Below are positions 16,896-25,818 of a stretch of 64,000 bases of DNA, piece by piece (positions within the stretch are counted from its first letter, which is position 1; each line of letters opens with the position of its first letter). A program made the position numbers and the translations under genes. The notes under the pieces are model-generated. The model was not told the origin of the DNA. It saw only the letters and a program-made list of their open reading frames with translations, and did no database searches. The stretch spans positions 1,860,001 to 1,924,000 of the forward strand of contig OY760134.1 of the NCBI GenBank assembly GCA_963663145.1. The letters run 5' to 3'. The stretch comes from Azotimanducus sp963663145. Lineage in GTDB: Bacteria > Pseudomonadota > Gammaproteobacteria > Pseudomonadales > Azotimanducaceae.

Positions 16896-19037
16896 CTAAC
16901 CCTCCGCATCCATGAGTTCCTGCATGAGAAAGGTCGCGACCAGCGCGTCACGGCGAGCAAACTGCTCCAAGTTCGCCGCGGCGCTGTGCCCGCCCTCGGT
17001 GTTCTCGTAGTACACGATTTCGTGGCCGGCTTGCATCATTTTTGCCGCCATCTTGCGTGCGTGCCCTGGATGAACGCGATCATCACGCGTGGAAGTGGTG
17101 AAGAAAATCGCAGGATATGCCGTCTCGTCCCTCAGGTTTTGGTAGGGCGAATAAGCCTCGATCCATGCCCGCTCCTCGGGCAAGTCCGGGTCGCCGTACT
17201 CGCCTATCCAAGAAGCGCCGGCAAGCAGCTTGTGATAGCGCAACATGTCGAGCAGCGGCACGGCGCACACGACGGCCCCGTAGAGTTCAGGACGTTGGGT
17301 AAATGCCACGCCAACCAAAAGTCCTCCGTTGGAACCACCATAGATGCCCAGCTTTGAAGACTCGGTGATGCCTGTTGCAACCAAGTCTTCGGCGACCGCG
17401 GCGAAATCATCGTAGGCTCTCTGCCGATTTTCCTTGAGCGCCGCCTGGTGCCATCGCGGACCAAATTCTCCGCCGCCACGAATGTTGGCGATCGCATAGG
17501 CACCGCCAGACTTGAGCCAAGCCACAGGCAGCGGGCTGAGATAGGAAGGCGTGAGCGCTATTTCAAACCCACCATAGCCGTACAACAGGGTGGGCACAGG
17601 ACCTTCCGCATCTTCCGGCATGATCAGAAAATAAGGAATCCTGGTGCCGTCCGCAGAGCTGGCAAAGCCCTGCTTGGCGACCAAACCTGCGGCATCGAAG
17701 CGCATCGGCAACTGCGCGACCACCTGTGGTGCCTCCGTTCCCTCTATCGCGTAGAGCGTGTCAGGCACCAAGAATTCTTCAAAGTTCACCATGATGAGGT
17801 CACTGTAGGCGCTGGCCGACACCAAGCTCAAGCTACCGGTCGCCGACAGCGGCACCGGCTCGGATGACCAATAGTCGGATGCTCTCGTCACCCGCAATAG
17901 CTGCATGCGCACATTGTCCGCAACACTCACATACAGGCCCGACTTGCTCACCCTCACACCCCGAATTGCTCGCGTCTCGGTTGGAGCAACCAGAGTCTGC
18001 ACGCCCGACACATCCCCTTCCAAGAGTTCCAAGAAGGGCACCGCAATCAAGGCGCCGGCCGGATGCGTCTCTCCTCCCGCCTGCCACGGCGAGCGCGTCA
18101 GGGCAATCATCTGATCTTCAAACATGCCGCGCCAATCTATGTCCGCAGGCAATGGCAAGGCCAAGGCTTGCGCTTCCTCAGCAGACACCAGGTCACCGAG
18201 AAAGGTTACCTCTTCATGAAAGAAGGCCGGTGCTCCAACGGCAAACGCCCGCACGCCAGAAGGAGACCGAACCACTGCGGGATCAAGAAACGCATAGGAG
18301 TCGGGCACCTCAACCACCACGCGGCTGTCCTCCAACGGCTCCCCGCGCTTCCACAATCGGAGTTCGGCCGCATAGCCAGCGTCGGTAATTCGGAAGCCGT
18401 CGGCAGCCTTGCCGATGAGCAAATGATCCTCATCGATCCAATCCACGTTCTGCTTGGCTTCGCTGCTGACGAATCCATCGGCCACGAACTGCTTGGTATG
18501 AGCATCGAATTCGCGAAGCACCACCGCGTCGGCACCCCCACGCGAAAGCATGACCATGCAGTGCCTATATTCCGGGGCCAGGCAATCACTGCCCTTGTAC
18601 ACCCAGTTCTCCCCCTCTTGCTCCGAGAGCGCATCAATATCAAGCAACGTTTCCCATTCCGGTTCGCCGGCCAGATAGGATTCGAGCGAGGCGGTGCGCA
18701 GTATTCCGCGCACATGCTGCTTGTCCTGCCAGAAGTTGCGCACCTTATCTCCCACTTGACCTGCGTAGGCGATTCGGTCAGTGGCCGCATAGACTTCAAG
18801 TGCGGCGCTCTTCATCTCTGCAAAACGTTCGTCGCCCTCAAGACGGCTCGCGGATACCTGGTTTTGAGATTCGACCCAAGCGAGCGCCTGTTCGCCCAGC
18901 ACCTCTTCAAGCCAAAGGTAAGCATCTTCCTCTTCAACCGCATGTGATTTCATCTGCGCAAATCCGGTACACAAAATGACAAGGATAAAAACAAAAGGCC
19001 AGAGACGAGGGCCCATATTCAGTTGGTGGCTTTGCAT
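16896..19037 (-). CDS. Prolyl oligopeptidase family serine peptidase (S9A), exported
   Basis: 713 aa. The start at ATG 19037 has GGAG 8 bases upstream. A hydrophobic signal segment (PFVFILVILCTGFA) precedes DAYLWLEEVLGEQALAWVE, the standard S9A N-terminus. A beta-propeller region follows, then the catalytic domain with Ser in IYGGSNGGLLVG, Asp in TSTRDDRVHPGHARKM and His in ENTEGGHSAAAN. It cleaves after proline in short peptides. With the adjacent esterase and sugar dehydrogenase it forms an extracytoplasmic degradation set. Confidence 0.92.
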   Translation of the reverse strand: MQSHQLNMGPRLWPFVFILVILCTGFAQMKSHAVEEEDAYLWLEEVLGEQALAWVESQNQVSASRLEGDERFAEMKSAALEVYAATDRIAYAGQVGDKVRNFWQDKQHVRGILRTASLESYLAGEPEWETLLDIDALSEQEGENWVYKGSDCLAPEYRHCMVMLSRGGADAVVLREFDAHTKQFVADGFVSSEAKQNVDWIDEDHLLIGKAADGFRITDAGYAAELRLWKRGEPLEDSRVVVEVPDSYAFLDPAVVRSPSGVRAFAVGAPAFFHEEVTFLGDLVSAEEAQALALPLPADIDWRGMFEDQMIALTRSPWQAGGETHPAGALIAVPFLELLEGDVSGVQTLVAPTETRAIRGVRVSKSGLYVSVADNVRMQLLRVTRASDYWSSEPVPLSATGSLSLVSASAYSDLIMVNFEEFLVPDTLYAIEGTEAPQVVAQLPMRFDAAGLVAKQGFASSADGTRIPYFLIMPEDAEGPVPTLLYGYGGFEIALTPSYLSPLPVAWLKSGGAYAIANIRGGGEFGPRWHQAALKENRQRAYDDFAAVAEDLVATGITESSKLGIYGGSNGGLLVGVAFTQRPELYGAVVCAVPLLDMLRYHKLLAGASWIGEYGDPDLPEERAWIEAYSPYQNLRDETAYPAIFFTTSTRDDRVHPGHARKMAAKMMQAGHEIVYYENTEGGHSAAANLEQFARRDALVATFLMQELMDAEG

Positions 19038-19085
19038 ATGTACTTCTCCATAGCGTTACATCGACAAGTGACGGGCAAGGTCAGT

Positions 19086-20576
19086 TCAATTGGCATCGCC
19101 TTGCGGCCACGCTTCAAGCTTGCGAATCCAACCATCGCCCTTGGTGAGCAAGTAGAGCTCGTGTTCATGGTCAATCCCGAGCCTCATGTCCACACGCCTC
19201 GGCGTATTGAGGTAGGTGTTGATGATGCCAGCGACCTCTTCAATTGGAGTCTCCTGACCGTTGAGCAATAGTGCAATCTCAGTGAGGGCGGCGGGCTCCC
19301 CCGAGACAAGCGCTTGCGTGTCCATGACGAACAATCGACCGAGCACTATATCCGCAAATATATACTGCCCTTCAAGCTCTGCTATGGCCGTGCCCTGATA
19401 GCTGAAGCCGCCGCCGATTGCCTTGCCTTCATCATGATCATACTGTGCGACAGGATAGATGAAATTGTCTGCCGCACTCGGCAGCGCGTAGACCGACCCT
19501 GGTTGATCGTCCGTTTCCACACCGAAGGCCGTGGCGAACATGCCTTCCCGCAGTCGCCAACCGTAGTTGGCACCCGCCGCACCCAGATTGATTTCCTCGA
19601 TTTGATCTTGACCAATGTCGTTGATGAACATTCTCCCTTCGGCATCCCAAGAGAAATGCTGTGGATGCCGCAGGCCGTAGGCCCAGATTTCGTCGATCAC
19701 CGAATCATCACCGACAAAAGGGTTATCCGCCGGTATACCGTAGCCCTTGTCGCCCTCAGGCGAAAGAGGGTCAATACGCAAAATCGCGCCGAGCGGTGTT
19801 TGCGGGTCCTGTCCATTCTCCTGTGGGTCGTCACGACTTCCACCGTCGCCAAAGCCGGCATAGAGCAATCCGTAGTCCGTCGAACCCTTGTCCGCTGTTG
19901 GGTTGAAGGCGATGGTGCCGATGTTGTGATTGGTATCAAACTCCCCCACCCTGATGATTTCTCGCGCCTCGCCTGCGAACCTGTTGCTGGCCGGATCCTC
20001 CGCGCTCCACTCGAAGATCACACTCTCTTGAATGGAATCCGCTGATTCGGCGAAGTCCGCAATTCCGGCATCCGGATGCGCTATGAAGGCCGTGTAGAAC
20101 TTGCCGTACCCCGGCGTGCCTGATTGGTCGAAGTCCGGGTGAAAGGCGAGACCCAAGAGACCCGCTTCGTTCGGGAACTGGTCAGGATAGAATCCAACAT
20201 CCTGTTCGCGCAGGTCGAGATAGGTGCTGAGTGTCGCACCGGCACCATCCACCAAGTACACAATGCCGCGCTCCTCCACTACAAACAGACGTCGCGCCGC
20301 GTCTGGCGCCGGAATCAGATAGTGAATGCGCGCGTAGGCGTCATTGGTGTTGCCCACCACCAGCGGGTCTTCGGTTCGCGGCGCCCGTATCCAATCGACC
20401 GCGTTGAGCGTGATTGAGCCGAATTCAATGGCTTCCTCAATTGGATTCTCCAAGGCCATCGCCACCGGGTCAGGTTCCACGCTCTGGGAAGCATCCAAGA
20501 TGACTGAATCCGATGTCCCGCCGCCGCAGCTCGGCAAGCAGATCAGCAGGACTACAAGCAGTCGGCTAGGCTTCAT
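19086..20576 (-). CDS. PQQ-dependent sugar dehydrogenase-like lipoprotein (glucose/sorbosone dehydrogenase family)
   Basis: 496 aa. Signal peptide with lipobox LPSC (Cys17) predicts a lipoprotein. The six-bladed propeller family is recognised by LLGLAFHPDF, GEFDTNHNIGTIAFNP, GYGIPADNPFVG, IWAYGLRHPQHFSWD and IGQDQIEEIN. Members oxidise sugars or sugar acids with bound PQQ; PQQ synthesis genes are not in the window. It is transcribed towards the peptidase gene with a 48-base gap, so may be in its operon. Confidence 0.87.
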   Translation of the reverse strand: MKPSRLLVVLLICLPSCGGGTSDSVILDASQSVEPDPVAMALENPIEEAIEFGSITLNAVDWIRAPRTEDPLVVGNTNDAYARIHYLIPAPDAARRLFVVEERGIVYLVDGAGATLSTYLDLREQDVGFYPDQFPNEAGLLGLAFHPDFDQSGTPGYGKFYTAFIAHPDAGIADFAESADSIQESVIFEWSAEDPASNRFAGEAREIIRVGEFDTNHNIGTIAFNPTADKGSTDYGLLYAGFGDGGSRDDPQENGQDPQTPLGAILRIDPLSPEGDKGYGIPADNPFVGDDSVIDEIWAYGLRHPQHFSWDAEGRMFINDIGQDQIEEINLGAAGANYGWRLREGMFATAFGVETDDQPGSVYALPSAADNFIYPVAQYDHDEGKAIGGGFSYQGTAIAELEGQYIFADIVLGRLFVMDTQALVSGEPAALTEIALLLNGQETPIEEVAGIINTYLNTPRRVDMRLGIDHEHELYLLTKGDGWIRKLEAWPQGDAN

Positions 20577-20669
20577 GAACGGAATGACGTGTCAGAGGTT
20601 CGTTTGCAGCGCGCATTGTAATTTCTCACGACCACCCTGGACTACTCTCCCTTTCGTGGAACAAGAGAA

Positions 20670-20712
20670 GAAGCAAGCGAATAAGGGGCACACCCCTTTC
20701 TTCGCTTGCTTC
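20670..20712. repeat. Long two-part hairpin after dnaJ (repeat copy C)
   Basis: The outer arms GAAGCAAGCGAA (20670-20681) and TTCGCTTGCTTC (20701-20712) are a perfect 12-bp inverted repeat. Inside is a second perfect stem AAGGGG / CCCCTT (20683-20688, 20693-20698) with CACA as loop. The right arm overlaps the dnaJ stop codon, so it can end dnaJ transcription. There is no strong T-run. Its inner stem and TTCTTCGC motif are shared with copies A and B, which suggests a dispersed element rather than a one-off terminator. Confidence 0.65.
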
Positions 20713-21823
20713 ACTTCGAGCCCTTATCCCAAAAGTCTTTGAGCTTGCCGCGCCAGCCATTGGCGGCTGGGGAATGCTTGCCTTGCAGCGATTCGTCGAA
20801 TTCGCGCAGGAGTTCGCGCTGTTTTGAGTTCAGGTTCACCGGTGTTTCCACGCGAAGTCGGCAGTAAAGATCGCCCACGGGTCCGCCACGCACCGGCTTC
20901 ACGCCCTTTCCGCGCAATTTGAAGGTCTTGCCGGATTGCGTGCCGGCCGGAACGTCAATGCGCGCGCGTCCGGTGAGCGTCGGTACTTCAATACTCCCTC
21001 CCAAGGCCGCCTGCACAAAGCCTATGGGCACTTCGCACCAGAGGTGTTCGGCCTTGCGCTCAAAGATCGTGTGCGCCTTGAGGTCCACTTCAACGTAAAG
21101 ATTCCCCGCAGGCCCTCCGGAATCGCTGCGCTCACCTTCTCCGGCGAGTCGAATCTGGTCCCCGATATCCACGCCTGCGGGAATATTCACCGACAGGGTA
21201 CGCTGCTGTTCCACCCGGCCTCGACCTCGGCACTTGGGGCAAGGGTCGCGAATGACCGAGCCGCGCCCGCCACAGCGTCGACAGGTTTGTTCGAGCGAAA
21301 AGAATCCCTGAGAAGTGCGAGTGACACCAGCGCCGTTGCAGGTGCCGCAAGTGGCTGGCGATGTTCCCTTGCGTGCGCCCGATCCGGCGCACTCCTCGCA
21401 AGCAACGCGCGTCGGCACGCGCAGTTTGATGTCATCGCCGTTGACGGCCTGTTCAAGTGTCAGGCTCACCTTGTAGCGCATGTCGCGGCCGCGAGCGGCG
21501 CGCCCTCCCCGGCCTTGGTTAAAGACATCGCCGAAAATGTCGCCGAAAATGTCTCCAAAGCCACGTCCGCCAAAGCCGCCCTGTTGAGCACCGCCGCCGA
21601 CGGCGGCATGGCCGAACTGATCATAGGCAGCCCGCTGCTCATCATTGGAGAGCACCTCATAGGCTTCCGAGGCTTCCTTGAATCCCTCGGCGGCCTTCTC
21701 ATCATCCGGATTGCGATCCGGATGCAGCTTCATCGCGAGACGACGATAGGCCTTCTTGATCTCATCCTGACCGGCGTTGCGCGCAACACCAAGCACGTCA
21801 TAGTAGTCACGCTTATCGGCCAT
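20711..21823 (-). CDS. dnaJ: Chaperone protein DnaJ
   Basis: 370 aa. The J-domain has the HPD motif in AMKLHPDRNPDDE, followed by a Gly/Phe linker. Four zinc-binding CxxCxGxG repeats are intact: CEECAGSGA, CGTCNGAGV, CRRCGGRGS and CPKCRGRGR. It stimulates DnaK ATPase and delivers substrates. It is 47 bases downstream of dnaK on the same strand. Confidence 0.98.
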   Translation of the reverse strand: MADKRDYYDVLGVARNAGQDEIKKAYRRLAMKLHPDRNPDDEKAAEGFKEASEAYEVLSNDEQRAAYDQFGHAAVGGGAQQGGFGGRGFGDIFGDIFGDVFNQGRGGRAARGRDMRYKVSLTLEQAVNGDDIKLRVPTRVACEECAGSGARKGTSPATCGTCNGAGVTRTSQGFFSLEQTCRRCGGRGSVIRDPCPKCRGRGRVEQQRTLSVNIPAGVDIGDQIRLAGEGERSDSGGPAGNLYVEVDLKAHTIFERKAEHLWCEVPIGFVQAALGGSIEVPTLTGRARIDVPAGTQSGKTFKLRGKGVKPVRGGPVGDLYCRLRVETPVNLNSKQRELLREFDESLQGKHSPAANGWRGKLKDFWDKGSK

Positions 21824-21870
21824 GCGACATCAGTGTCCTGACTCCATATCTCTCGCCGTAGTCACCCGGA

Positions 21871-23829
21871 TTAAGACGCTTTCTTGGCATCTTCGTCGTC
21901 GCGAACTTCCTCGAACTCGGCATCCACCGCGTCATCCGGGCCGGGGTCGGCATTCCCGGCAGCCGCATCCGCGCCGCCCGAATCGTCACCTTGCGCGGCA
22001 TCCGAAGTTTGCTCGGCGTACAGCTTCTGGGCAACCACGGCGGCCGCCTCAGACAAGGCCTGCACCTTGGCCTCCAAATCTTCTTTCGAGGTCTCACCCT
22101 TCAGTGCCTCTTCAAGATTCTTGGCCGCATCTTCCACGGCCTGCCTTTCTTCGGCGGTCACAGTGTCGGGCGCATCGGTCAGGCTCTTGCGCGCCGAGTG
22201 CACCATGGCATCGGCCTGATTGCGCAACTGGACCAGTTCTTCGAACGCCTTGTCTTCTTCGGAATGCGCCTCGGCCTCGCGCACCATGCGGTCAATCTCC
22301 TCTTCGGAGAGACCGCTGGAGGCCTTGATCACAATGGATTGCTCCTTGTTGGTGGCCTTGTCCTTCGCCGAGACGTTGAGAATACCGTTGGCATCAATAT
22401 CGAAGCTCACTTCGATTTGCGGCATGCCGCGCGGGGCGGGCGGAATATCGGCAAGGTCAAAGCGCCCGAGCGACTTGTTCATGCCGGCCTGCTTGCGCTC
22501 GCCCTGAAGTACATGAATGGTCACTGCGGTCTGATTGTCGTCCGCAGTCGAAAAGACTTGGTTCTTGCGGGTCGGAATGGTGGTGTTCTTATCGATCAGC
22601 ACACTCATCACTCCGCCCAGGGTTTCGATACCGAGCGATAAGGGCGTCACATCCAGCAGCAAGACATCCTTCACGTCCCCCGAAAGCACCGCGGCCTGGA
22701 TGGCGGCGCCAACCGCAACCGCCTCGTCCGGATTGACATCCTTCTTCGGTTCACGGCCGAAAAAGGTCTTCACCTTATCCTGCACCAAGGGCATGCGCGT
22801 TTGTCCTCCGATCAAAATCACATCGGAGATATCGCCCACCTTGAGCCCCGCATCGGACAGTGCGATACGGCATGGCTCAAGGGTTTTTTCGATCAGCGAT
22901 TCCACCAGCGACTCGAGCTTCGCTCGGGTCAACTTGAGCACCAAGTGCTTGGGACCGGATGCATCTGCCGTGATGTAGGGCAGATTGATTTCCGTCTGCT
23001 GGCTGCTGGAGAGTTCGATTTTTGCCTTTTCCGCAGCTTCCTTGAGGCGCTGCAACGCGAGCGGGTCATTGTGCAAATCCACCCCGTTGGAGCGCTTGAA
23101 TTCATCGGCGATGTACTCGATCAGCACCATGTCAATATCCTCGCCGCCAAGGAAGGTGTCGCCATTGGTGGAGAGCACCTCGAACTGCTGTTCTCCATCC
23201 ACCGACGCGATTTCAATGATGGAGATATCGAAGGTGCCGCCGCCCAAGTCATACACGGCGATCTTGCGGTCGCCCTGCTCCCTGTCCACCCCATGCGCAA
23301 GCGCCGCGGCCGTCGGTTCATTGATGATGCGCTTGACATCAAGCCCGGCAATCTTTCCGGCATCCTTGGTGGCTTGGCGCTGAGAATCGTTGAAGTAGGC
23401 CGGCACCGTGATGACCGCCTCGGTGATTGTCTCTCCGAGATAGTCTTCTGCCGTGCGCTTCATTTTCTTCAGCACTTCGGCGCTCACCTGTGGCGGTGCG
23501 AGACGCTCGTCGCGAACCTCGATCCAAGCGTCACCGTTCTTGGCTTCGGAGATCTTGTAGGGCACCATGCTGATGTCGCGCTGCACCACATCGTCCTTGA
23601 AGCGTCGCCCAATCAGCCGCTTGACTGCAAATAGGGTATTGAGCGGATTGGTGACCGCCTGACGTTTTGCGGACTGTCCGACAAGGGTTTCCTTGTCGTC
23701 CGTGTAGGCAACGATCGAAGGCGTGGTCCGATCCCCCTCCGAATTCTCAATGACTCTGACCGAACTGCCTTCCTGCACCGCGACGCAGGAGTTTGTCGTT
23801 CCGAGGTCAATACCGATTATCTTTCCCAT
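21871..23829 (-). CDS. dnaK: Chaperone protein DnaK (Hsp70)
   Basis: 652 aa. The nucleotide-binding domain starts GKIIGIDLGTTNSCVAV and has AVYDLGGGTFDISI and VILIGGQTRMP. The interdomain linker is DVLLLDVTPLSLGIETLGG. The lid ends in EFEEVRDDEDAKKAS, close to the EEV-D-type tail. It folds and protects proteins with DnaJ and GrpE. A possible extra sigma-70-like promoter (TTGAAC, 18 bases, TATACA on the minus strand) overlaps the end of grpE, but it is weak. Confidence 0.99.
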   Translation of the reverse strand: MGKIIGIDLGTTNSCVAVQEGSSVRVIENSEGDRTTPSIVAYTDDKETLVGQSAKRQAVTNPLNTLFAVKRLIGRRFKDDVVQRDISMVPYKISEAKNGDAWIEVRDERLAPPQVSAEVLKKMKRTAEDYLGETITEAVITVPAYFNDSQRQATKDAGKIAGLDVKRIINEPTAAALAHGVDREQGDRKIAVYDLGGGTFDISIIEIASVDGEQQFEVLSTNGDTFLGGEDIDMVLIEYIADEFKRSNGVDLHNDPLALQRLKEAAEKAKIELSSSQQTEINLPYITADASGPKHLVLKLTRAKLESLVESLIEKTLEPCRIALSDAGLKVGDISDVILIGGQTRMPLVQDKVKTFFGREPKKDVNPDEAVAVGAAIQAAVLSGDVKDVLLLDVTPLSLGIETLGGVMSVLIDKNTTIPTRKNQVFSTADDNQTAVTIHVLQGERKQAGMNKSLGRFDLADIPPAPRGMPQIEVSFDIDANGILNVSAKDKATNKEQSIVIKASSGLSEEEIDRMVREAEAHSEEDKAFEELVQLRNQADAMVHSARKSLTDAPDTVTAEERQAVEDAAKNLEEALKGETSKEDLEAKVQALSEAAAVVAQKLYAEQTSDAAQGDDSGGADAAAGNADPGPDDAVDAEFEEVRDDEDAKKAS

Positions 23830-23955
23830 GTTGGCTCCCGATATTGCAATCTATTCTGTGAATAGCCTATTGCGTGGATTGGATTTTCCTTTGGCTTCCG
23901 TCTTGCGATGGCCTTATAGACTGTATATTTGCTCGATTTCTCGGAGTTCAAGACT

Positions 23956-24564
23956 TCAGGCCGTCGATGCCCGTGAGACGACCACTTTGGCCGCGCGCAC
24001 CAAGCGTCCGTTCAGCGAGAATCCAGGTTGCACGACATCGAGCACGCTGTTTTCTTCGCACGCATCATTTGGCGCAGTGGCCACGGCTTCATGCCACGCG
24101 GGGTCAAAGGGTTCGCCTTGCGGGGCGATGCGTGCGACCCCGTGGCGGGAGAGCGTATCTATGAGCAGCTTGGTCGCAAGCTCGACTCCCTCGGCATCGG
24201 ACCCCTCTTCTCCGCCTGATTTGGCAAGTTCGACCGCCCTCTCCAGACTATCGATCACGGGAATCAGGTCGCGCACCAAGCGTTCGACACCGAATTTGTG
24301 CGCATTTTCCACGTCGCGCGCCGCACGCCTCTGGATGTTGTCGGCTTCGGCATGCGCCCTCAAGGCGCGATCTTCGGCGTCGGCGAGCCTTTCTCGCAAT
24401 GCCGAAGATTCATCTTCGACCTCGGCCTCGACCTCCGACTCGGTGCCGACTTCCTGCTCTTCCTGATGCTGCGCCGCCTGGGCTTCTTCCGGCGCCTCAT
24501 CGCCTTCGGCAACCGACTCAGCCTCTTGCGCGGCGTTTTCCTCCTGATTTTTGGATGTGGCCAT
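23956..24564 (-). CDS. grpE: Nucleotide exchange factor GrpE
   Basis: 202 aa. A long Glu/Ala-rich N-terminal region is followed by the coiled-coil dimer segment (DAEDRALRAHAEADNIQRRA) and the beta-domain with GVARIAPQGEPFDPAWHEAV and VLDVVQPGFSLNGRLVRAAKVVVS. It releases ADP from DnaK. It is the first gene after the sigma-32-like promoter at 24649-24675, with about 85 bases of leader. Confidence 0.96.
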   Translation of the reverse strand: MATSKNQEENAAQEAESVAEGDEAPEEAQAAQHQEEQEVGTESEVEAEVEDESSALRERLADAEDRALRAHAEADNIQRRAARDVENAHKFGVERLVRDLIPVIDSLERAVELAKSGGEEGSDAEGVELATKLLIDTLSRHGVARIAPQGEPFDPAWHEAVATAPNDACEENSVLDVVQPGFSLNGRLVRAAKVVVSRASTA

Positions 24565-24648
24565 GAAACTCCCGCTCGATCAGATGTTCAGAAATTCGTC
24601 TGCACGACCCTGAGAACAAGTCTCGGTACAAGGCCGAAGCCCTGCCAA

Positions 24649-24675
24649 AATTGGGGCGGGATTGAAAAATACAAG
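24649..24675 (-). promoter_or_regulatory. Sigma-32-like heat-shock promoter upstream of grpE
   Basis: On the minus strand CTTGTAT (24675-24669), 12 bases, then CCCCAATT (24656-24649). The sigma-32 consensus is CTTGAAA, 13-15 bases, CCCCATNT. Both boxes match well; the spacer is slightly short. Position, about 85 bases before the grpE ATG and after hrcA, is right for heat-shock control of grpE-dnaK-dnaJ. Confidence 0.55.
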
Positions 24676-24721
24676 TGGTCGCGCCGCCTGCGCCGTAGCG
24701 GACAGCGTGACCCGGCGAGCC

Positions 24722-25759
24722 TTACTCCAGCGATGACTCCAAGAGTCTCGAGGTCATATTCACCACGCCTATGACTTTTTCGTAGTGCATGCGCTTCGGT
24801 CCGATGACGCCGAGCACCCCGGCGATCTCGCCCTTCTTGCGGTAGCGACGCGTCACGACGCTGAAATCCGAGAAGGGCTTGTATCCGGATTCTCCGCCTA
24901 TGTAAAGCTGCACGCCGTCCGAACGCATGGAGCGATCCAAGAGATCCAACACAAGTCCCTTTGTTGCGAAGGCATCGAGTGCGCGGCGTGCCGACTCGAG
25001 GTCGCGATGCTGACCAAGCAATCGCGTTTCTCCAGACAAGGCGAGATTGTCGTTGCCGCTTCCCATGCTGCCAAACGCCTTGCCGGCAACCTCCAAGGTG
25101 GTGTGCAGAAAAGAGTCGAGTTTCTCCCTGTCTGCTTCCATGCTTGACAGCACCTCGTCCCTGATTTCCGAAAGCCGCATTCCGCCAAAGTGCTTGCTCA
25201 CGAAGCCGCCCGCCTCTTCAAGTTCGCGTTCGGTATATTCGCGCTCGGTGTGAATGATGTGATTGCGCACCTCTCGATCATTGACCACCATGATGACTAG
25301 GGCGCGACTCCCGGAGAGCTTCAAGAACTCGATTTGCCGCAAGACGCCGTGCTCTTCTCCCTTCATGGTGACCACCCCGACCAAGTCCGTGGTGCGAGAG
25401 AGAAGCCGGGACACCTGTCCAATCAACGCTTCGGAACTCGAATCTGGGTCAAGGGTGCGACGCATGGCCTCCTGTTGAGAGTCGCTCACTGGGCTCACGG
25501 ACACCAAGCTGTCAACGAAAAAGCGCAAGCCTTCGTTCGTAGGCACCCGACCGGCCGATGTGTGCGGCGAGCGCACCAGACCACGCTGTTCCAGCGAGGC
25601 CATCACGTTTCGCACCGTGGCCGAGCTCACCTTCACTCCGGGCAGGCTCGCAAGCCATTTGGACGCGATGGGTTCGCCCGAATCTATGTAACGCTCAACC
25701 AGCATGCGCAGAAGCGCCTTGCTGCGCGGGTCGAGATCGTTTGATTCAAGATTTGGCAT
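24722..25759 (-). CDS. hrcA: Heat-inducible transcription repressor HrcA
   Basis: 345 aa. The N-terminal winged helix reads LRMLVERYIDSGEPIASKWL and GVKVSSATVRNVMASLEQRG. The GAF-like region and C-terminal GVLGVIGPKRMHYEKVIGVV are typical. HrcA represses chaperone genes by binding the CIRCE dyad and is kept active by GroEL. I find no recognisable CIRCE upstream of hrcA, grpE or dnaK, so its target may be groESL elsewhere. Confidence 0.95.
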   Translation of the reverse strand: MPNLESNDLDPRSKALLRMLVERYIDSGEPIASKWLASLPGVKVSSATVRNVMASLEQRGLVRSPHTSAGRVPTNEGLRFFVDSLVSVSPVSDSQQEAMRRTLDPDSSSEALIGQVSRLLSRTTDLVGVVTMKGEEHGVLRQIEFLKLSGSRALVIMVVNDREVRNHIIHTEREYTERELEEAGGFVSKHFGGMRLSEIRDEVLSSMEADREKLDSFLHTTLEVAGKAFGSMGSGNDNLALSGETRLLGQHRDLESARRALDAFATKGLVLDLLDRSMRSDGVQLYIGGESGYKPFSDFSVVTRRYRKKGEIAGVLGVIGPKRMHYEKVIGVVNMTSRLLESSLE

Positions 25760-25818
25760 AGCCGTCAGTGTGTCTTACTCTGCATAATGGGCGCAAGCGA
25801 AGCCTTAATTGAGCGCGT

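Noticed and set aside
18063..18947. Plus-strand frame of 294 codons inside the prolyl oligopeptidase
   Set aside because: The minus-strand peptidase is continuous and conserved throughout this stretch.
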